Source: Ruminococcus sp. (GTDB lineage Bacteria > Bacillota > Clostridia > Oscillospirales > Ruminococcaceae). Taken from it: DNA of 61,897 bases. The notes beneath the pieces are model-generated. The model did not search any database. It saw only the letters and a list, made by a program, of their open reading frames with translations, and had not been told where the DNA came from. Below, piece by piece: positions 24,292 through 33,428 of the stretch (within the stretch, counting starts at the first letter, position 1; every line of letters begins with the position of its first letter). The position numbers and the translations under genes were made by a program. Location of the stretch: NCBI GenBank assembly GCA_016288815.1, contig JAEELF010000023.1:1-61897 (forward strand), read 5' to 3'.

Positions 24292-24789
24292 TCAGCGGTT
24301 GTTGACCTGCTCGGGGTACATATCGTGCTGCGCAAGACGCTCCCATGCGAGCTTCTCCCACTTTGTGTCTTTCATGCCGTAGTTGCAGTAGGGGTCGATA
24401 GATATTCCGCCGCGCGGCAGGAATTTTCCCCATACCTCGATGTACTTCGGATCCATGAGCCTTATGAGATCTTTCATGATATTGTTCACGCAGTCCTCAT
24501 GGAAGTCGCCGTGGTTGCGGAAGCTGAAAAGGTACAGCTTAAGCGACTTGCTCTCCACCATGCGCTCGTTCGGGATATATGAAATGTATATGGTCGCAAA
24601 GTCCGGCTGGCCTGTTATCGGGCAAAGGCTCGTGAACTCCGGGCAGTTGAACTTCACGAAGTAGTCGTTGTCGGGGTGCTTGTTCGGGAAGGTCTCCAGC
24701 ACGCCGGGGTCGTAGTCCCTGCTGTAGACTGTTCCCTGATTTCCGAGCAGAGTTATGCCTCCGCACTCAGATCCTGTACGTCCGCTCAT
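24292..24789 (-). CDS. queF: NADPH-dependent 7-cyano-7-deazaguanine reductase
   Basis: Reduces preQ0 to preQ1, the last step before transfer to tRNA. A 165-residue unimodular (type I) QueF. The catalytic Cys is in [11 protein letters not shown], the family motif is [22 protein letters not shown], and a C-terminal Pro-rich segment ([14 protein letters not shown]) binds substrate. The start lies 1 nt after the queC stop. Last gene of the queDE-folE-queCF operon, followed by a terminator. Confidence 0.95.
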   Translation of the reverse strand: MSGRTGSECGGITLLGNQGTVYSRDYDPGVLETFPNKHPDNDYFVKFNCPEFTSLCPITGQPDFATIYISYIPNERMVESKSLKLYLFSFRNHGDFHEDCVNNIMKDLIRLMDPKYIEVWGKFLPRGGISIDPYCNYGMKDTKWEKLAWERLAQHDMYPEQVNNR

Positions 24790-24790
24790 G

Positions 24791-25477
24791 TTATTCTCCT
24801 TTCAGTGCGGGGTCTGCGATGCCGTTCGCGGCGAACGCCGCAGCCCTGTCGCGGCAGGTACCGCACTCTCCGCACGGCCGCTCGCCGCCCTCATAGCAGC
24901 TCCATGTCATTTCATAAGGCACGCCGAGCTTCAAACCCATAGCCACTACCTGCGCCTTGTTCATGCCGATAAACGGCGCATTTACGGTCAGCACGCTGCC
25001 GCTGCCGGTGTATATCGCGCGGTTTATCGAGTCATTGAATTCCGCCGAGCAGTCTGGGTAGGCGTTGCCGGCAGCGTCGTCGGAATGCGCCCCGTAGTAA
25101 ATCTCTGTGCAGCCGTGCGACAGCGCTATACTAGCCGCGGACGCAAGGAAAAGTCCGTTGCGGAACGGGACGTAGGTCGATACGGGAGCGCCGTCCGTCG
25201 TTTTCAGCTGCTCTGAATAGCTCTCCTTTGGGATATCCTCCGTGGAGCCGGTCAGGAGGGAGCAGTTGCTGCCCTCGAATATACGGGCGAGGTCGAGCTC
25301 ACGGTGTGCTACGCCGTAATATTTCGCTATTTTACGGGCGGACTCGATCTCGCGGCTGTGCTTCTGTCCGTAGCTGACAGACAGCGCCAGCACCTCGTCC
25401 GCGCCGTATTTGTCCACAGCGATAGCGAGACAGGTCGTGCTGTCAACGCCGCCGCTGAAAAGTACCAGTGCCTTCAT
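24791..25477 (-). CDS. queC: 7-cyano-7-deazaguanine synthase
   Basis: Converts 7-carboxy-7-deazaguanine to preQ0 using ATP and ammonia. A 228-residue protein. The PP-loop is [13 protein letters not shown] at the N-terminus and the zinc site is the C-terminal [16 protein letters not shown] cluster of four Cys. The ATG is 3 nt after folE. Complete and of normal length. Confidence 0.96.
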   Translation of the reverse strand: MKALVLFSGGVDSTTCLAIAVDKYGADEVLALSVSYGQKHSREIESARKIAKYYGVAHRELDLARIFEGSNCSLLTGSTEDIPKESYSEQLKTTDGAPVSTYVPFRNGLFLASAASIALSHGCTEIYYGAHSDDAAGNAYPDCSAEFNDSINRAIYTGSGSVLTVNAPFIGMNKAQVVAMGLKLGVPYEMTWSCYEGGERPCGECGTCRDRAAAFAANGIADPALKGE

Positions 25478-25480
25478 ATC

Positions 25481-26044
25481 TCAATCCTCCACAAGTGCCT
25501 TCAGCTCGGGGTCAGTCTTGAAGCTGCCGAGGAAGGTCTTGGTCACAGTTTTTGCCGTAGAATTGCGTATCCCGCGGGCGGTCATGCAGCTGTGGCAGCC
25601 GCTTATCAGCACGCCGACGTCAGGCGTTCCGGCAGCCTCGGAGATTATCTCAGCGATGTCGCTGCCGAGGCGCTCCTGCAATTGCAGACGCTTCGCCGCC
25701 ATGTCGCAGATACGCGCTATCTTGCTGAGTCCGAGTACCCTGCCCCGCGGAACATATGCGACGTTGACGTGCATATCGTACATCAGCGCGAGGTGGTGCT
25801 CGCAGAAACTGAACACGGTGATGTCCTTCATGACGACGGTGCTGTCGCTCTCAGTGTCCTCAACCGAGAAGGTCTTGCCGAATTTCTCTGCTATCTCGTG
25901 GTTCGTGTAGGAGAGTCCCTCCAGCATCTCGTCGAGCATTCGAGCTACGCGCTTCGGGGTCTTTTTCAGGCCTTCGCGCTCTGGGTCCTCGCCCATTGCT
26001 TCTATCAGTCCGCGGATGTGATACTCTATCGCTTCCCTATCCAT
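25481..26044 (-). CDS. folE: GTP cyclohydrolase I
   Basis: Opens GTP to 7,8-dihydroneopterin triphosphate, the shared precursor of folate and queuosine. 187 residues. The zinc site is FSFCEHHLALM plus the later Cys in SGCHSCM, and the family stretch VPRGRVLGLSKIARICDMAA is intact. Placement inside the que operon indicates it feeds QueD here. The start is 1 nt after the queE stop. Confidence 0.96.
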   Translation of the reverse strand: MDREAIEYHIRGLIEAMGEDPEREGLKKTPKRVARMLDEMLEGLSYTNHEIAEKFGKTFSVEDTESDSTVVMKDITVFSFCEHHLALMYDMHVNVAYVPRGRVLGLSKIARICDMAAKRLQLQERLGSDIAEIISEAAGTPDVGVLISGCHSCMTARGIRNSTAKTVTKTFLGSFKTDPELKALVED

Positions 26045-26045
26045 T

Positions 26046-26705
26046 TCAAACTCCCCTTTCCGACGGATCCCAGATGAACTTGTGCAGCTGGAGCTGCATA
26101 CGCACGCCGTTCAGTCCTCTGTCCGCCATGAATCCCACGATGTCCGCGGGGTCGATCGCGCCGAACACCGGGCTCAGATAGACGTGGCAGCGCCCGATAA
26201 GTTCGTATTTTTTCATTATCTCCTCGGCGCGGGAGAGGTCCTCCATGCTGCCGGAGACGAATTTCACCGTGTCGTGGACGCCGAGCAGGCGGAAATTCTC
26301 CGTACACATCGCGCTCTCCATGCCGCTCGACGGCAGCTTGTAGTCCATTGTGAATATCGGTCTGTGCTTCGCTGCGGCGAAGGTATCGAGCGGGATACTG
26401 CCGTTCGTCTCGATCTCGACCCTGTTGCCCATACTGCTCAGAACGCTTATCAGCTCGCCTATCTCAGGCTGGAGGAGCGGCTCCCCTCCGGTCAGTGTGA
26501 CATTCGTAACGCCGGTGCCGTGAACCCACTGTGCGAGCTCCTGCACAGAGGTCTGCACGCAGGGTGCGTCGGTTGCATTGGCGTAGCGGGTATCGCAGTA
26601 GGAGCAGCTGAGATTGCAGCCCTTGAACCTAATAAACGCCGCAAGCTCACCCACATGGGCGCCCTCGCCGTTTATGCTGACGAATCTCTCGATGACCTCA
26701 GGCAT
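26046..26705 (-). CDS. queE: 7-carboxy-7-deazaguanine synthase (radical SAM)
   Basis: Rearranges 6-carboxytetrahydropterin to 7-carboxy-7-deazaguanine. A 219-residue radical-SAM enzyme with the cluster motif GCNLSCSYCDT (Cx3Cx2C), GE-rich LTGGEPLLQ, and a C-terminal barrel. The ATG at 26705 is chosen because AGGAGG sits 7 nt upstream; a further in-frame ATG at 26720 lies within that ribosome site. With this start the gene overlaps queD by 8 nt. Confidence 0.95.
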   Translation of the reverse strand: MPEVIERFVSINGEGAHVGELAAFIRFKGCNLSCSYCDTRYANATDAPCVQTSVQELAQWVHGTGVTNVTLTGGEPLLQPEIGELISVLSSMGNRVEIETNGSIPLDTFAAAKHRPIFTMDYKLPSSGMESAMCTENFRLLGVHDTVKFVSGSMEDLSRAEEIMKKYELIGRCHVYLSPVFGAIDPADIVGFMADRGLNGVRMQLQLHKFIWDPSERGV

Positions 26706-27129
26706 TTTTCTCCTCCTCATAGACCGCGCAGTTCTCGGGAGTTTCCCAGACTGTGACTGACGTCACGGGAAGTCCCTGCGCTGTGAGCGTTTCGTGGAAA
26801 TACCGCGCGAAGTTCTCGGCGGTCGGACGGAAATCCACCTCTATCATGCGGAAGCCCTCCTCACGGAGCGCTGCAAGAGTCTTTTCTTTCAGCGAGCCGG
26901 ATTCGTATATCAGAGCGTGGTCGAAGCTGTCAGCGAGCTCGCGGACTGCGTGCTTAAGGTCGCCAAAGTCTATAACCATGCCGCGCTTCTCGCCAGTCTG
27001 CTGCAAGGTGCCGGAGGAAACGCAGACCTCCAGCTCCCAGCGGTGACCGTGGATATTCGCACATTTTCCGTTGTAGCCGGCAAGAAAATGGGCGCTGTCG
27101 AACGCTGCCCTCGTTTTTAGACTGTACAT
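26698..27129 (-). CDS. queD: 6-carboxy-5,6,7,8-tetrahydropterin synthase
   Basis: Makes 6-carboxytetrahydropterin from dihydroneopterin triphosphate. A 143-residue member of the PTPS family. Zinc ligands are in DSAHFLAGYNGKCANIHGHRW (SAHFL and HGH). The catalytic Cys is in that CANIHGH segment. First gene of the operon, translated from an ATG with GAGGTGA upstream, directly after a riboswitch-linked terminator. Confidence 0.95.
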   Translation of the reverse strand: MYSLKTRAAFDSAHFLAGYNGKCANIHGHRWELEVCVSSGTLQQTGEKRGMVIDFGDLKHAVRELADSFDHALIYESGSLKEKTLAALREEGFRMIEVDFRPTAENFARYFHETLTAQGLPVTSVTVWETPENCAVYEEEKNA

Positions 27130-27140
27130 ATCTCACCTCA

Positions 27141-27174
27141 AAAAAGAAAGCGTCTGCCCATTCAGACAGACGCT
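27141..27174 (-). terminator. Regulatory terminator in the que leader
   Basis: On the minus strand AGCGTCTG (27167-27174) pairs with CAGACGCT (27149-27156), followed by a U-rich run (27141-27148 complement) and at once by the queD ribosome site. It is well placed to be the expression platform of the upstream aptamer. Confidence 0.85.
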
Positions 27175-27257
27175 ACCGTATCATTACGATTGCCCTGGTT
27201 TTGTTTTACGACAGGATGGCGCAAACGAACTGTCGGGGACGTATCCCTATTGCTCAC
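27175..27257 (-). promoter_or_regulatory. Probable preQ1 riboswitch
   Basis: The leader between the que promoter and the regulatory terminator is compact and structured. In minus-strand order it has a GGGA-TACG-TCCC hairpin, then CGACAG (27230-27235) pairing with CTGTCG (27209-27214) around a 15-nt loop, then an A-rich tail (TAAAACAAAACC), then a CGTA/TACG hairpin. A hairpin followed by an A-rich strand is the hallmark of preQ1 H-type pseudoknots. The short class I consensus does not fit well; the larger class III type reported from Ruminococcaceae seems more likely. The class is inference. Confidence 0.65.
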
Positions 27258-27259
27258 TG

Positions 27260-27288
27260 ATTATAGCATATTTTTATGGGTTTGTCAA
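27260..27288 (-). promoter_or_regulatory. Consensus SigA promoter of the que operon
   Basis: Minus strand TTGACA (27283-27288), 17 nt, TATAAT (27260-27265). Confidence 0.92.
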
Positions 27289-27330
27289 TAATCTGCCGAA
27301 GTTTTTTGCAGAGCTGCATATGCTAAAACT

Positions 27331-27358
27331 CCTGACACCTGAGACCTGATACCTGTTC
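27331..27358. repeat. Heptamer tandem repeat at the 3' end of the permease gene
   Basis: Four 7-nt units CCTGACA, CCTGAGA, CCTGATA, CCTGTTC abut the stop codon of the FtsX-type permease. Confidence 0.6.
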
Positions 27359-30244
27359 TCAGGATATATGCTGATTTATCGAGCGGGTAAGGGTGCGTAT
27401 GCCGGGTATCGCTGCGAAAAGTGAGATTATGACGTTCACTGCGAAGCTCGCGGCCATGGTAGTTATCGCAAGTCCGGAATAGTGGAAATCCTGGAAATCA
27501 GAGGCGTACCTGACGAGCGCGTAGAATCCGAGCATACTTACTGCCGTGCCTATCAGCGCCGAGAACGCCGCAAACAGCACGCTTTCGAGTATGACGTTGC
27601 CGTAAAGCTGCTTCTTGGTCATGCCGACTGACCTCATCATCAGGAGCTCACCGCTGCGATTGAGGACGCTCGTGTTCAGTGTGTTCATCATAGAGAATAT
27701 GCCCGTCAGCCATACCGACAGCATGAACGTGAGCATGACCTTTATCATCGTTTTGATGAAGCTGCGCAGTCCTGTGTGTCCCATGTATTCGTCGCAGACC
27801 TCGATACTGCCGCTGCTGCCGATCTTGTTGAGCTCCGCGAGAGCTGCGTCGTAGTGCTGGGTATCGGTCACGGAAAGGGTAAGGTCAATCGAGCTGCTGA
27901 GCGTCGGGGAGGACTCGGAGATGAGTCTGCGGATATATGCGTCCGACGCGAAGAACGTCGTCCACGTGCCGGAATACAGAACTCCACCGAGCTTTACCGG
28001 CTCACTGAGCCGCTCGCATTCAAGCTCGAGCGTGTCGCCAAGCCCGAGGTCGGACATGGGTACGAAGCGCTCGGGGCTGTCCTCCTGCGGGATATTGTTG
28101 CCGTCCGCGTCGATCTCTTCGTTGAAGTAGATGATACGCTGACGGAGGTAGAGGCAGTCGGTCTGCTGGAACTCTTCGTAGGTCATGCCGAGAAGCTGCT
28201 CTAAGCCCTCAGACTCATAGGTCTGGCGGCGGACACTGCTCAAGCCGATACAGATGTCGGAAATGCTGCTGAATTCCTCAGTAAGGGATTTACATGGCAG
28301 CGCTTCGAGCTTCTCGCGGGAATCGCGGTCTCTGAAATCGAGAGAAGTGCTTAGCCCGACCTCTACGTCGCAGAAATTCGGACTGTTCTCAAGCTGGGTG
28401 ATGACGTCGTCCATGTCGGTATCGTAGCTGTAGATGTAGAAGTCATAGCCCTCTGTCTTTTTGAGTTCATGAGTTAAATCCTTGCGGAGGAACAGCGCAA
28501 GCTGCACACAGAAGGTAAACATGATGACGCCGAGCGCCATTGCAACTGTTGATATGAGGAAGCGCTTCTTCGTGCGGAAGATGTTCTTGAAGGTATAGCG
28601 CACCATAAACGACTTCGAGCCGGATTTTAGGTGGGACTTTTTCTGCTTCGCAGGCTTCTCTCGGCGGCTGAAAATGTGCTTTTTCGTACTCTTCGGCTTG
28701 CCGTAGCTGAGGACCTCCGCCGGGGACAGCTTGCGCGATGCCCACATCGCTGAGGTGTAGGAGGAAATGATTATCCCCGCGATACAGAGGAGTATGCCGA
28801 TGACTGTCGCGAGCGGGCTGGCGTGGAACTCACAGCTGCGGAAGCCTGACGCCTTGAACGAGTTGAATACCGAGCGGCACATCAGCATTGAGGCTACAAC
28901 GCCTATCGGGACTGCTGTCAGGCAGTAGAACAAGCCCTCCGACAGCACGAGCGCTGTGAGCTGTCCGCGGGAGGCTCCCATGATGCGCAGCGCTGCGAAC
29001 TGTGAGCTGCGCTCCTGAACGGAGATCTCAAATGCGTTGTCGATGACAAAGCGTGCCATGAGCCATACGATGAGCGCGAGTATGAGATACGCTGCGATGT
29101 ATATGCTGTAGTCGCCTATCTTGCTGACCGAGCGCAGTCCGACCGTATTCACGAAGCCGTTCAGCGTTATCTGCTCGTTGTTGACCGCCTCCTCATAGGC
29201 GGTCTCGCTCTCGAAGCCCATATCCTCAAGGAGCATAGCCATATCGTCGTCAATGAGGCGGTTGGGGTTCATTATCATGTAGACATAATCGTAGCTGTCA
29301 ACGTCGCCGAAGCGTCTTCCGTTCACGGTCGGGTCGAGTTTGGAAAAGTCTATGGGCGAATCCATTGACGTTATCAGTCCGAGGTAAGGCAGCATGATAT
29401 CAGCGTCATAGGGCTCGAATCCAGCTATTTTAAGGGATATCTCCATAGGCTCACCGTACTGGATATCAGTGAGTTCAAGATCCATATAGCCGTAATTGCC
29501 GAAATCGGTAAGATAGCTAAGCAGGGAGTATTCATATACTGCATCGACGTTACTGTACGGGACCTCCTCGCCGGTATAGTCGTCCCTCACATATCTGTAT
29601 TCGGTCGTGCTCTCAGCATTAAGACGCGCTATCTCCTCGCGGACTGCCCTGACGTTCTCGCCGTTCTCGTTTATCTGTCCGCACATAGGGGTGATCGTGA
29701 AGGTAAGCGTGTCGCCCTCCTTGTAGCCGAGATCACTGAACCAATTCGGTACTATGGCAGAATCCGCGGGGATATCTCCCGAGAGGTAATCCGGGACGAT
29801 CTCCCCGACAATAGATATGTTTCCCATAGTCTTCGCCTGACTTGCCGAGAGTGTCCTGAGGGTCGTACCGTTGTCGAACGTGAGCTCATAGAAGCCCTGC
29901 CAGCCATCTTCGTCACGTTCTGCGGAAATATGACTGAAGGGTCTTTTAAGACAGTAAAGATCCTTCACTGCGAGGTGGTGCTCTGCCATGAGTACGGCTT
30001 CCTCGAATGATGAAACATTCCTGGCTGCACCGTTATTGCACTCATTGAAGAGACCCGCTGCCTCGACCTCCCACGCGCCGCGCTCGTGGACCGCCTCGTT
30101 GTAGACAGTGCGGACAAAGCTCGTGGAATAGACGATGAATGTATTCAGCACGAACACCGACAGCGTTATGCACAGGAACATCAGCAGGCTGCGCAGCTTC
30201 TGGCGGCGGACATATTTGAGCGATAATGATACAAGGTGCTTCAT
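27359..30244 (-). CDS. FtsX-type ABC transporter permease
   Basis: A 961-residue membrane permease of the MacB/FtsX family. The first helix follows KYVRRQKLRSLL (about 18-40). A large extracytoplasmic domain (about 45-370) precedes the first FtsX core (helices about 380-500), a basic cytoplasmic linker (about 505-560), a second amphipathic start and helix (MVRYTFKNIFRTKKRF), another extracytoplasmic domain and the final FtsX core (about 840-955). Such single-chain permeases export or release peptides and lipoproteins, or sense antibiotics together with a two-component system. Overlaps the upstream ATPase gene by 4 nt. No kinase or regulator is adjacent. Confidence 0.92.
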   Translation of the reverse strand: MKHLVSLSLKYVRRQKLRSLLMFLCITLSVFVLNTFIVYSTSFVRTVYNEAVHERGAWEVEAAGLFNECNNGAARNVSSFEEAVLMAEHHLAVKDLYCLKRPFSHISAERDEDGWQGFYELTFDNGTTLRTLSASQAKTMGNISIVGEIVPDYLSGDIPADSAIVPNWFSDLGYKEGDTLTFTITPMCGQINENGENVRAVREEIARLNAESTTEYRYVRDDYTGEEVPYSNVDAVYEYSLLSYLTDFGNYGYMDLELTDIQYGEPMEISLKIAGFEPYDADIMLPYLGLITSMDSPIDFSKLDPTVNGRRFGDVDSYDYVYMIMNPNRLIDDDMAMLLEDMGFESETAYEEAVNNEQITLNGFVNTVGLRSVSKIGDYSIYIAAYLILALIVWLMARFVIDNAFEISVQERSSQFAALRIMGASRGQLTALVLSEGLFYCLTAVPIGVVASMLMCRSVFNSFKASGFRSCEFHASPLATVIGILLCIAGIIISSYTSAMWASRKLSPAEVLSYGKPKSTKKHIFSRREKPAKQKKSHLKSGSKSFMVRYTFKNIFRTKKRFLISTVAMALGVIMFTFCVQLALFLRKDLTHELKKTEGYDFYIYSYDTDMDDVITQLENSPNFCDVEVGLSTSLDFRDRDSREKLEALPCKSLTEEFSSISDICIGLSSVRRQTYESEGLEQLLGMTYEEFQQTDCLYLRQRIIYFNEEIDADGNNIPQEDSPERFVPMSDLGLGDTLELECERLSEPVKLGGVLYSGTWTTFFASDAYIRRLISESSPTLSSSIDLTLSVTDTQHYDAALAELNKIGSSGSIEVCDEYMGHTGLRSFIKTMIKVMLTFMLSVWLTGIFSMMNTLNTSVLNRSGELLMMRSVGMTKKQLYGNVILESVLFAAFSALIGTAVSMLGFYALVRYASDFQDFHYSGLAITTMAASFAVNVIISLFAAIPGIRTLTRSINQHIS

Positions 30245-30933
30245 CTGAGCGTCCCCTCACTTTCGGTGAGTTTGCCGTCGGTCATGCGGTAGATAGTGTC
30301 CGCCTGCGACGCGATAGTCGGGTCGTGTGTGATGAGGACAAGGGTCTGGTTGTACTTCTTTATCGAGCCCTTGAGGATAGAGATTATCTCGCGGCTGTTG
30401 CGGGAATCGAGGTTGCCGGTGGGCTCGTCGGCGAAAATGATGTCGGGCTTGTGTATAAGGGCGCGGGCAAAAGAAACCCTCTGCTGCTGTCCGCCGGAAA
30501 GCTCGTGGGGGAAGCTTCGGCGCTTTTCGAGCAGTCCTGTCAGCTTCATCAGCTCCTCGAGGTAGTCCATGTCGGGGTCGGTGTTGTCGAGATTGAGCGG
30601 GAGCACGATGTTCTCCTCGGTGTTCAGCACGGGGATAAGGTTGTAGTTCTGGAAGATGAAGCCCGTGGACTTGCGTCTGTAGGCAGAGAGCTGGTTGTCG
30701 TTCATCTTCGTAAGGTCGTTGCCGTTGAAGAGTATGCTTCCGGACGTCGGCAGGTCGAGTGAGCCGATGACGTTCAGGAGGGTGGTCTTGCCGCTGCCGC
30801 TCTCCCCTGTCACTGCGACGAATTCACCGCGGCGCACCTCGAGGGAGACGTCGTCGAGTGCGAGGACAGCGTTGTCGCCGCTGCCGTATTTTTTAGTAAG
30901 GTGTTCTGCCTTCAATATGATGTTGTTTTCCAT
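30241..30933 (-). CDS. ABC transporter ATP-binding protein (LolD/MacB type)
   Basis: A 230-residue ATPase with Walker [10 protein letters not shown], signature LSGGQQQR, Walker [14 protein letters not shown] and switch His in LITHDP. This is the classic partner of FtsX-like permeases. ACGGAGG lies upstream of the ATG. The ATGA overlap couples it to the permease downstream. Three TGTAA boxes lie about 50 nt upstream of the start. Confidence 0.95.
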   Translation of the reverse strand: MENNIILKAEHLTKKYGSGDNAVLALDDVSLEVRRGEFVAVTGESGSGKTTLLNVIGSLDLPTSGSILFNGNDLTKMNDNQLSAYRRKSTGFIFQNYNLIPVLNTEENIVLPLNLDNTDPDMDYLEELMKLTGLLEKRRSFPHELSGGQQQRVSFARALIHKPDIIFADEPTGNLDSRNSREIISILKGSIKKYNQTLVLITHDPTIASQADTIYRMTDGKLTESEGTLR

Positions 30934-30978
30934 GATGTTGACCTCCGTTTTCTTTACTGTGACTATATCTTAGCACGC

Positions 30979-31007
30979 CAATCTTACAGTAATGTTACAA
31001 TCTTACA
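30979..31007 (-). promoter_or_regulatory. Direct-repeat operator upstream of the FtsX-type ABC operon
   Basis: The 10-mer TGTAAGATTG (minus strand) occurs twice with a 19-nt period (30998-31007 and 30979-30988). A third TGTAA lies between them. This is the pattern of OmpR/BceR-type response-regulator sites. A possible -10 TGCTAAGAT follows just downstream. Confidence 0.6.
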
Positions 31008-31015
31008 TTTTTTGA

Positions 31016-31043
31016 AAAGAAAAAGGACTCCGAGGAGTCCTTT
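31016..31043 (-). terminator. Terminator of rnpB
   Basis: A perfect 10-bp stem AAAGGACTCC/GGAGTCCTTT (31022-31031, 31034-31043) has the minus-strand tail TTTCTTTTC. Confidence 0.85.
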
Positions 31044-31045
31044 AC

Positions 31046-31392
31046 TGTGACCAGACCGATAAGCCGGGTTCTGTCGTGTGCGGCAATTTATCTACTCCTG
31101 CCGTTGCCGGCAGGCTCAAGCCGTCATTACGCTATATCCGCCGAGCAGACGTTAAGATATAACGTACCAATAGACGTTGCATCGGATAGGGTTTACATAG
31201 CAGTACGGTCTCCCGCACTCTGGTGGGCTCTTACCCCGCCTTTCCACCATCACCTCCGCAAGCGGAGGCAGTATCTCTCTGTTGCACTTGCCCTAAGGTC
31301 GCCCTCGGCTGCCGTTAGCAGCTACCCTGCTCTGTGATGCCCGGACTTTCCTCATGAACTAAAGCGTTCCCGCTGCCGCATAGTCTGCTCAC
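31046..31392 (-). ncRNA. rnpB: RNase P RNA
   Basis: Catalytic RNA that trims the 5' leader of pre-tRNAs. Read on the minus strand, the 5' part has the conserved GAGGAAAGTCCGGGC segment and a downstream AGGGCGACC segment (P4 and CR-I region). The middle has GGTAAGAGCCCACC, and the 3' part has the conserved GACAGAACCCGGCTTA end just before the terminator. The length of about 347 nt and the layout fit a type A RNA. Exact ends are estimated from the promoter and terminator. Confidence 0.95.
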
Positions 31393-31399
31393 TCATATG

Positions 31400-31428
31400 A
31401 TTATATACGATTTTTCCTGCGTTGTCAA
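31400..31428 (-). promoter_or_regulatory. Consensus SigA promoter of rnpB
   Basis: Minus strand TTGACA (31423-31428), 17 nt, TATAAT (31400-31405): perfect consensus, as expected for a stable RNA gene. Confidence 0.93.
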
Positions 31429-31437
31429 GAAAAAACA

Positions 31438-32895
31438 TCATATCAGCGTATTTACGTCGTAATCGAGCGCCTCGGCTATCTTGTTGACGTCGCGCGAATG
31501 CAGTCCCTTTACTCGGAACTTCCTGTGCTCCTCGCCCTCGAACCAGAAGCTGATAGTGCAGCGTCTGCCGATCTTCTGGAAGACGGTCTGCTCAAGCTCT
31601 ATCTTTACGAGCTTGCTGCGGGCGGCTGTCACGGTATGGAAGCTCGTGAACTTGCAGCAGCGTATGATTATGACGTCGTCGCAGATAGCTACTCCGCTCG
31701 TTGAGAAGGCTGCGCATTTCACGAAGAAGGTCCACACTGCCGGTATCGAGAACATCAGCGCAAAGAAGCTCGAAAGGTCGTAGAACTGAGGCATGACGTA
31801 GGATATCATCCTGTGCGCCGGCAACAGCAGTGCCAGCACCCATATCGGGATATAAACGTAGTTCAGCCAGCCGGTCAGCGCGGGGCGGAACTGGTTAGGA
31901 GCGACCTTGTATATGCCCGTTTTTTTGAGTTCCATGCCGATGGTCTTCTCACGCTTTATCGGGAGAAGGACAGGAAGATGGCGCTTGTTGGAACCGTATC
32001 CAGCACAGCTTATGTTTACGGTGACTGCGCCGAGCAGCTTCATTATGAGGTTCTGGCGCATATCGGCGTAGTTTATGTGCGAGGTGGATATTCGGTACTC
32101 GCGGCGGTGGAAGATGCCGCAGCGTATCTTCATGCAGGAAGGGTCACACTCGAACCCGAACCGCGCATACCTCAGTATATTGACGAGGAAGGAGAGCGTC
32201 CATGCCGCGATGAAGAACACTCCCACGCCGATAACGGCTCCGGGTATCTTCATGATGAGCCTGCCCATGTGCTTGGTGGTCTCCTCGGTTATGCGGTTTA
32301 TGGAGGCTGTTATCATCTCGCGGGCGATGTCGCCGCCCTTGAACATTAGCGCTACGATATATACTGTCCCCGAAAAACCGCTCGAAAAGAATATCGAGAA
32401 GAGTATCACCGAAAGGAGATTCGGCTTCGGTAGACCGTTTATCTGATGTTTTGCGTTGATGTCGGGAACGTGCTTCATTATCTCCGCACAGACCTTCTCG
32501 CTGACAAGGAGCTTCATGTCGGTGGAATTGAAAATGCCGGCGCTCGTGTCGCACTTCATGCGGACTCCTCTCATAGGGAGGAGGTAAAAGGGTCTCTCGG
32601 CGGTGACAGTGCTGAGATTCTTATAGGGCATATCCGTGCGAAGTCTGACGATAACGCCGTCGAAGTGTACTATCGAGTCCTCGGTCAGCTTTATGCGGGA
32701 GCAGTACCAGCGGATAAGTCCGAAAATGAGGATAGCGCCGAGTATAGCGATATCGAACCATGCGCCACGCACCCAGCTCACAAATCGGTTGGCATCCTGC
32801 AAAAATGCATTCAGACCTCGTATGAGCGGGAATATCAGCAGCCAGATGTTCTTCGCGGAGTAACGCAGTATCCTCAGGGGGTGTTCATGGTACAT
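31438..32895 (-). CDS. PH-domain membrane protein, YdbT-like
   Basis: A 485-residue protein resembling B. subtilis YdbT. It has several membrane helices in pairs (about 15-60, 165-190, 215-240, 345-400) between bacterial PH (bPH_2) domains. Domain cues are DSIVHFDGVIVRLRTDMPYKNLS near residue 75 and FHRREYRISTSHINYADMRQN near 270, with the pattern of a receptor-like beta-barrel after each helix pair. In B. subtilis ydbS-ydbT contributes to resistance against bacteriocins and membrane stress. The ATG follows GGGAGGTG and lies 6 nt after the YdbS-like gene. Confidence 0.85.
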   Translation of the reverse strand: MYHEHPLRILRYSAKNIWLLIFPLIRGLNAFLQDANRFVSWVRGAWFDIAILGAILIFGLIRWYCSRIKLTEDSIVHFDGVIVRLRTDMPYKNLSTVTAERPFYLLPMRGVRMKCDTSAGIFNSTDMKLLVSEKVCAEIMKHVPDINAKHQINGLPKPNLLSVILFSIFFSSGFSGTVYIVALMFKGGDIAREMITASINRITEETTKHMGRLIMKIPGAVIGVGVFFIAAWTLSFLVNILRYARFGFECDPSCMKIRCGIFHRREYRISTSHINYADMRQNLIMKLLGAVTVNISCAGYGSNKRHLPVLLPIKREKTIGMELKKTGIYKVAPNQFRPALTGWLNYVYIPIWVLALLLPAHRMISYVMPQFYDLSSFFALMFSIPAVWTFFVKCAAFSTSGVAICDDVIIIRCCKFTSFHTVTAARSKLVKIELEQTVFQKIGRRCTISFWFEGEEHRKFRVKGLHSRDVNKIAEALDYDVNTLI

Positions 32896-32901
32896 AGTGC
32901 G

Positions 32902-33342
32902 TCACACCTCCCTGCCGGCGAATGTGCGGGAGATGTCCAGTATCTCCTTCGCGTCCTTCTGACTAAGGAAGAGAAGTCTGAACTGTCCGCCGTAGACGAA
33001 GAATATGATGAAGTTGAAGCCGGTATACTGCGCGAGCGGCGTGCTCACGACAGTCGTGTACTGTATCGACGAAAAGCGGACGGACTGCCTGAACTTAATC
33101 AGTACTCCGGTCTTGCGGATTATCTCGGAATCGGTGATGGTGTAGGTGATAGACGAAAAATACACCGGCAGATAGATCAGCATGAGGAACAGCGCTGTGC
33201 TCGCTATAACTGCACCGAGTATGATGACGGTCAGCCTCCACGGGATAAACACCCGAGCAAGGACTATAAGTGCTGCCGAAGCCAGTGTTATGAGTATCCT
33301 GAGTGTCATCAGACCGTTTCTGTCCGGCTCATAAGTCTTCAT
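32902..33342 (-). CDS. PH-domain membrane protein, YdbS-like
   Basis: A 146-residue protein with two N-terminal helices (about 15-60) and one bPH_2 domain (about 65-135, YTITDSEIIRKTGVLIKFRQS and IQYTTVVSTPLAQ). The ATG at 33342 is chosen because AAAGGAGG lies upstream and the YdbS-like sequence begins there; the longer frame to 33453 lacks a ribosome site. First gene of the ydbS-ydbT-like pair. Confidence 0.85.
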   Translation of the reverse strand: MKTYEPDRNGLMTLRILITLASAALIVLARVFIPWRLTVIILGAVIASTALFLMLIYLPVYFSSITYTITDSEIIRKTGVLIKFRQSVRFSSIQYTTVVSTPLAQYTGFNFIIFFVYGGQFRLLFLSQKDAKEILDISRTFAGREV

Positions 33343-33373
33343 CGGGCGCCTCCTTTCATGCTGCAATATGAAT

Positions 33374-33402
33374 ATTATAACACATTTTCGGAATAAAGTA
33401 TA
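33374..33402 (-). promoter_or_regulatory. Possible promoter of the ydbS-ydbT-like pair
   Basis: Minus strand TATAAT (33374-33379) with a poor -35 TATACT 17 nt upstream. Confidence 0.4.
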
Positions 33403-33428
33403 CCATATTTTATGAACTCGGAGGGAAT

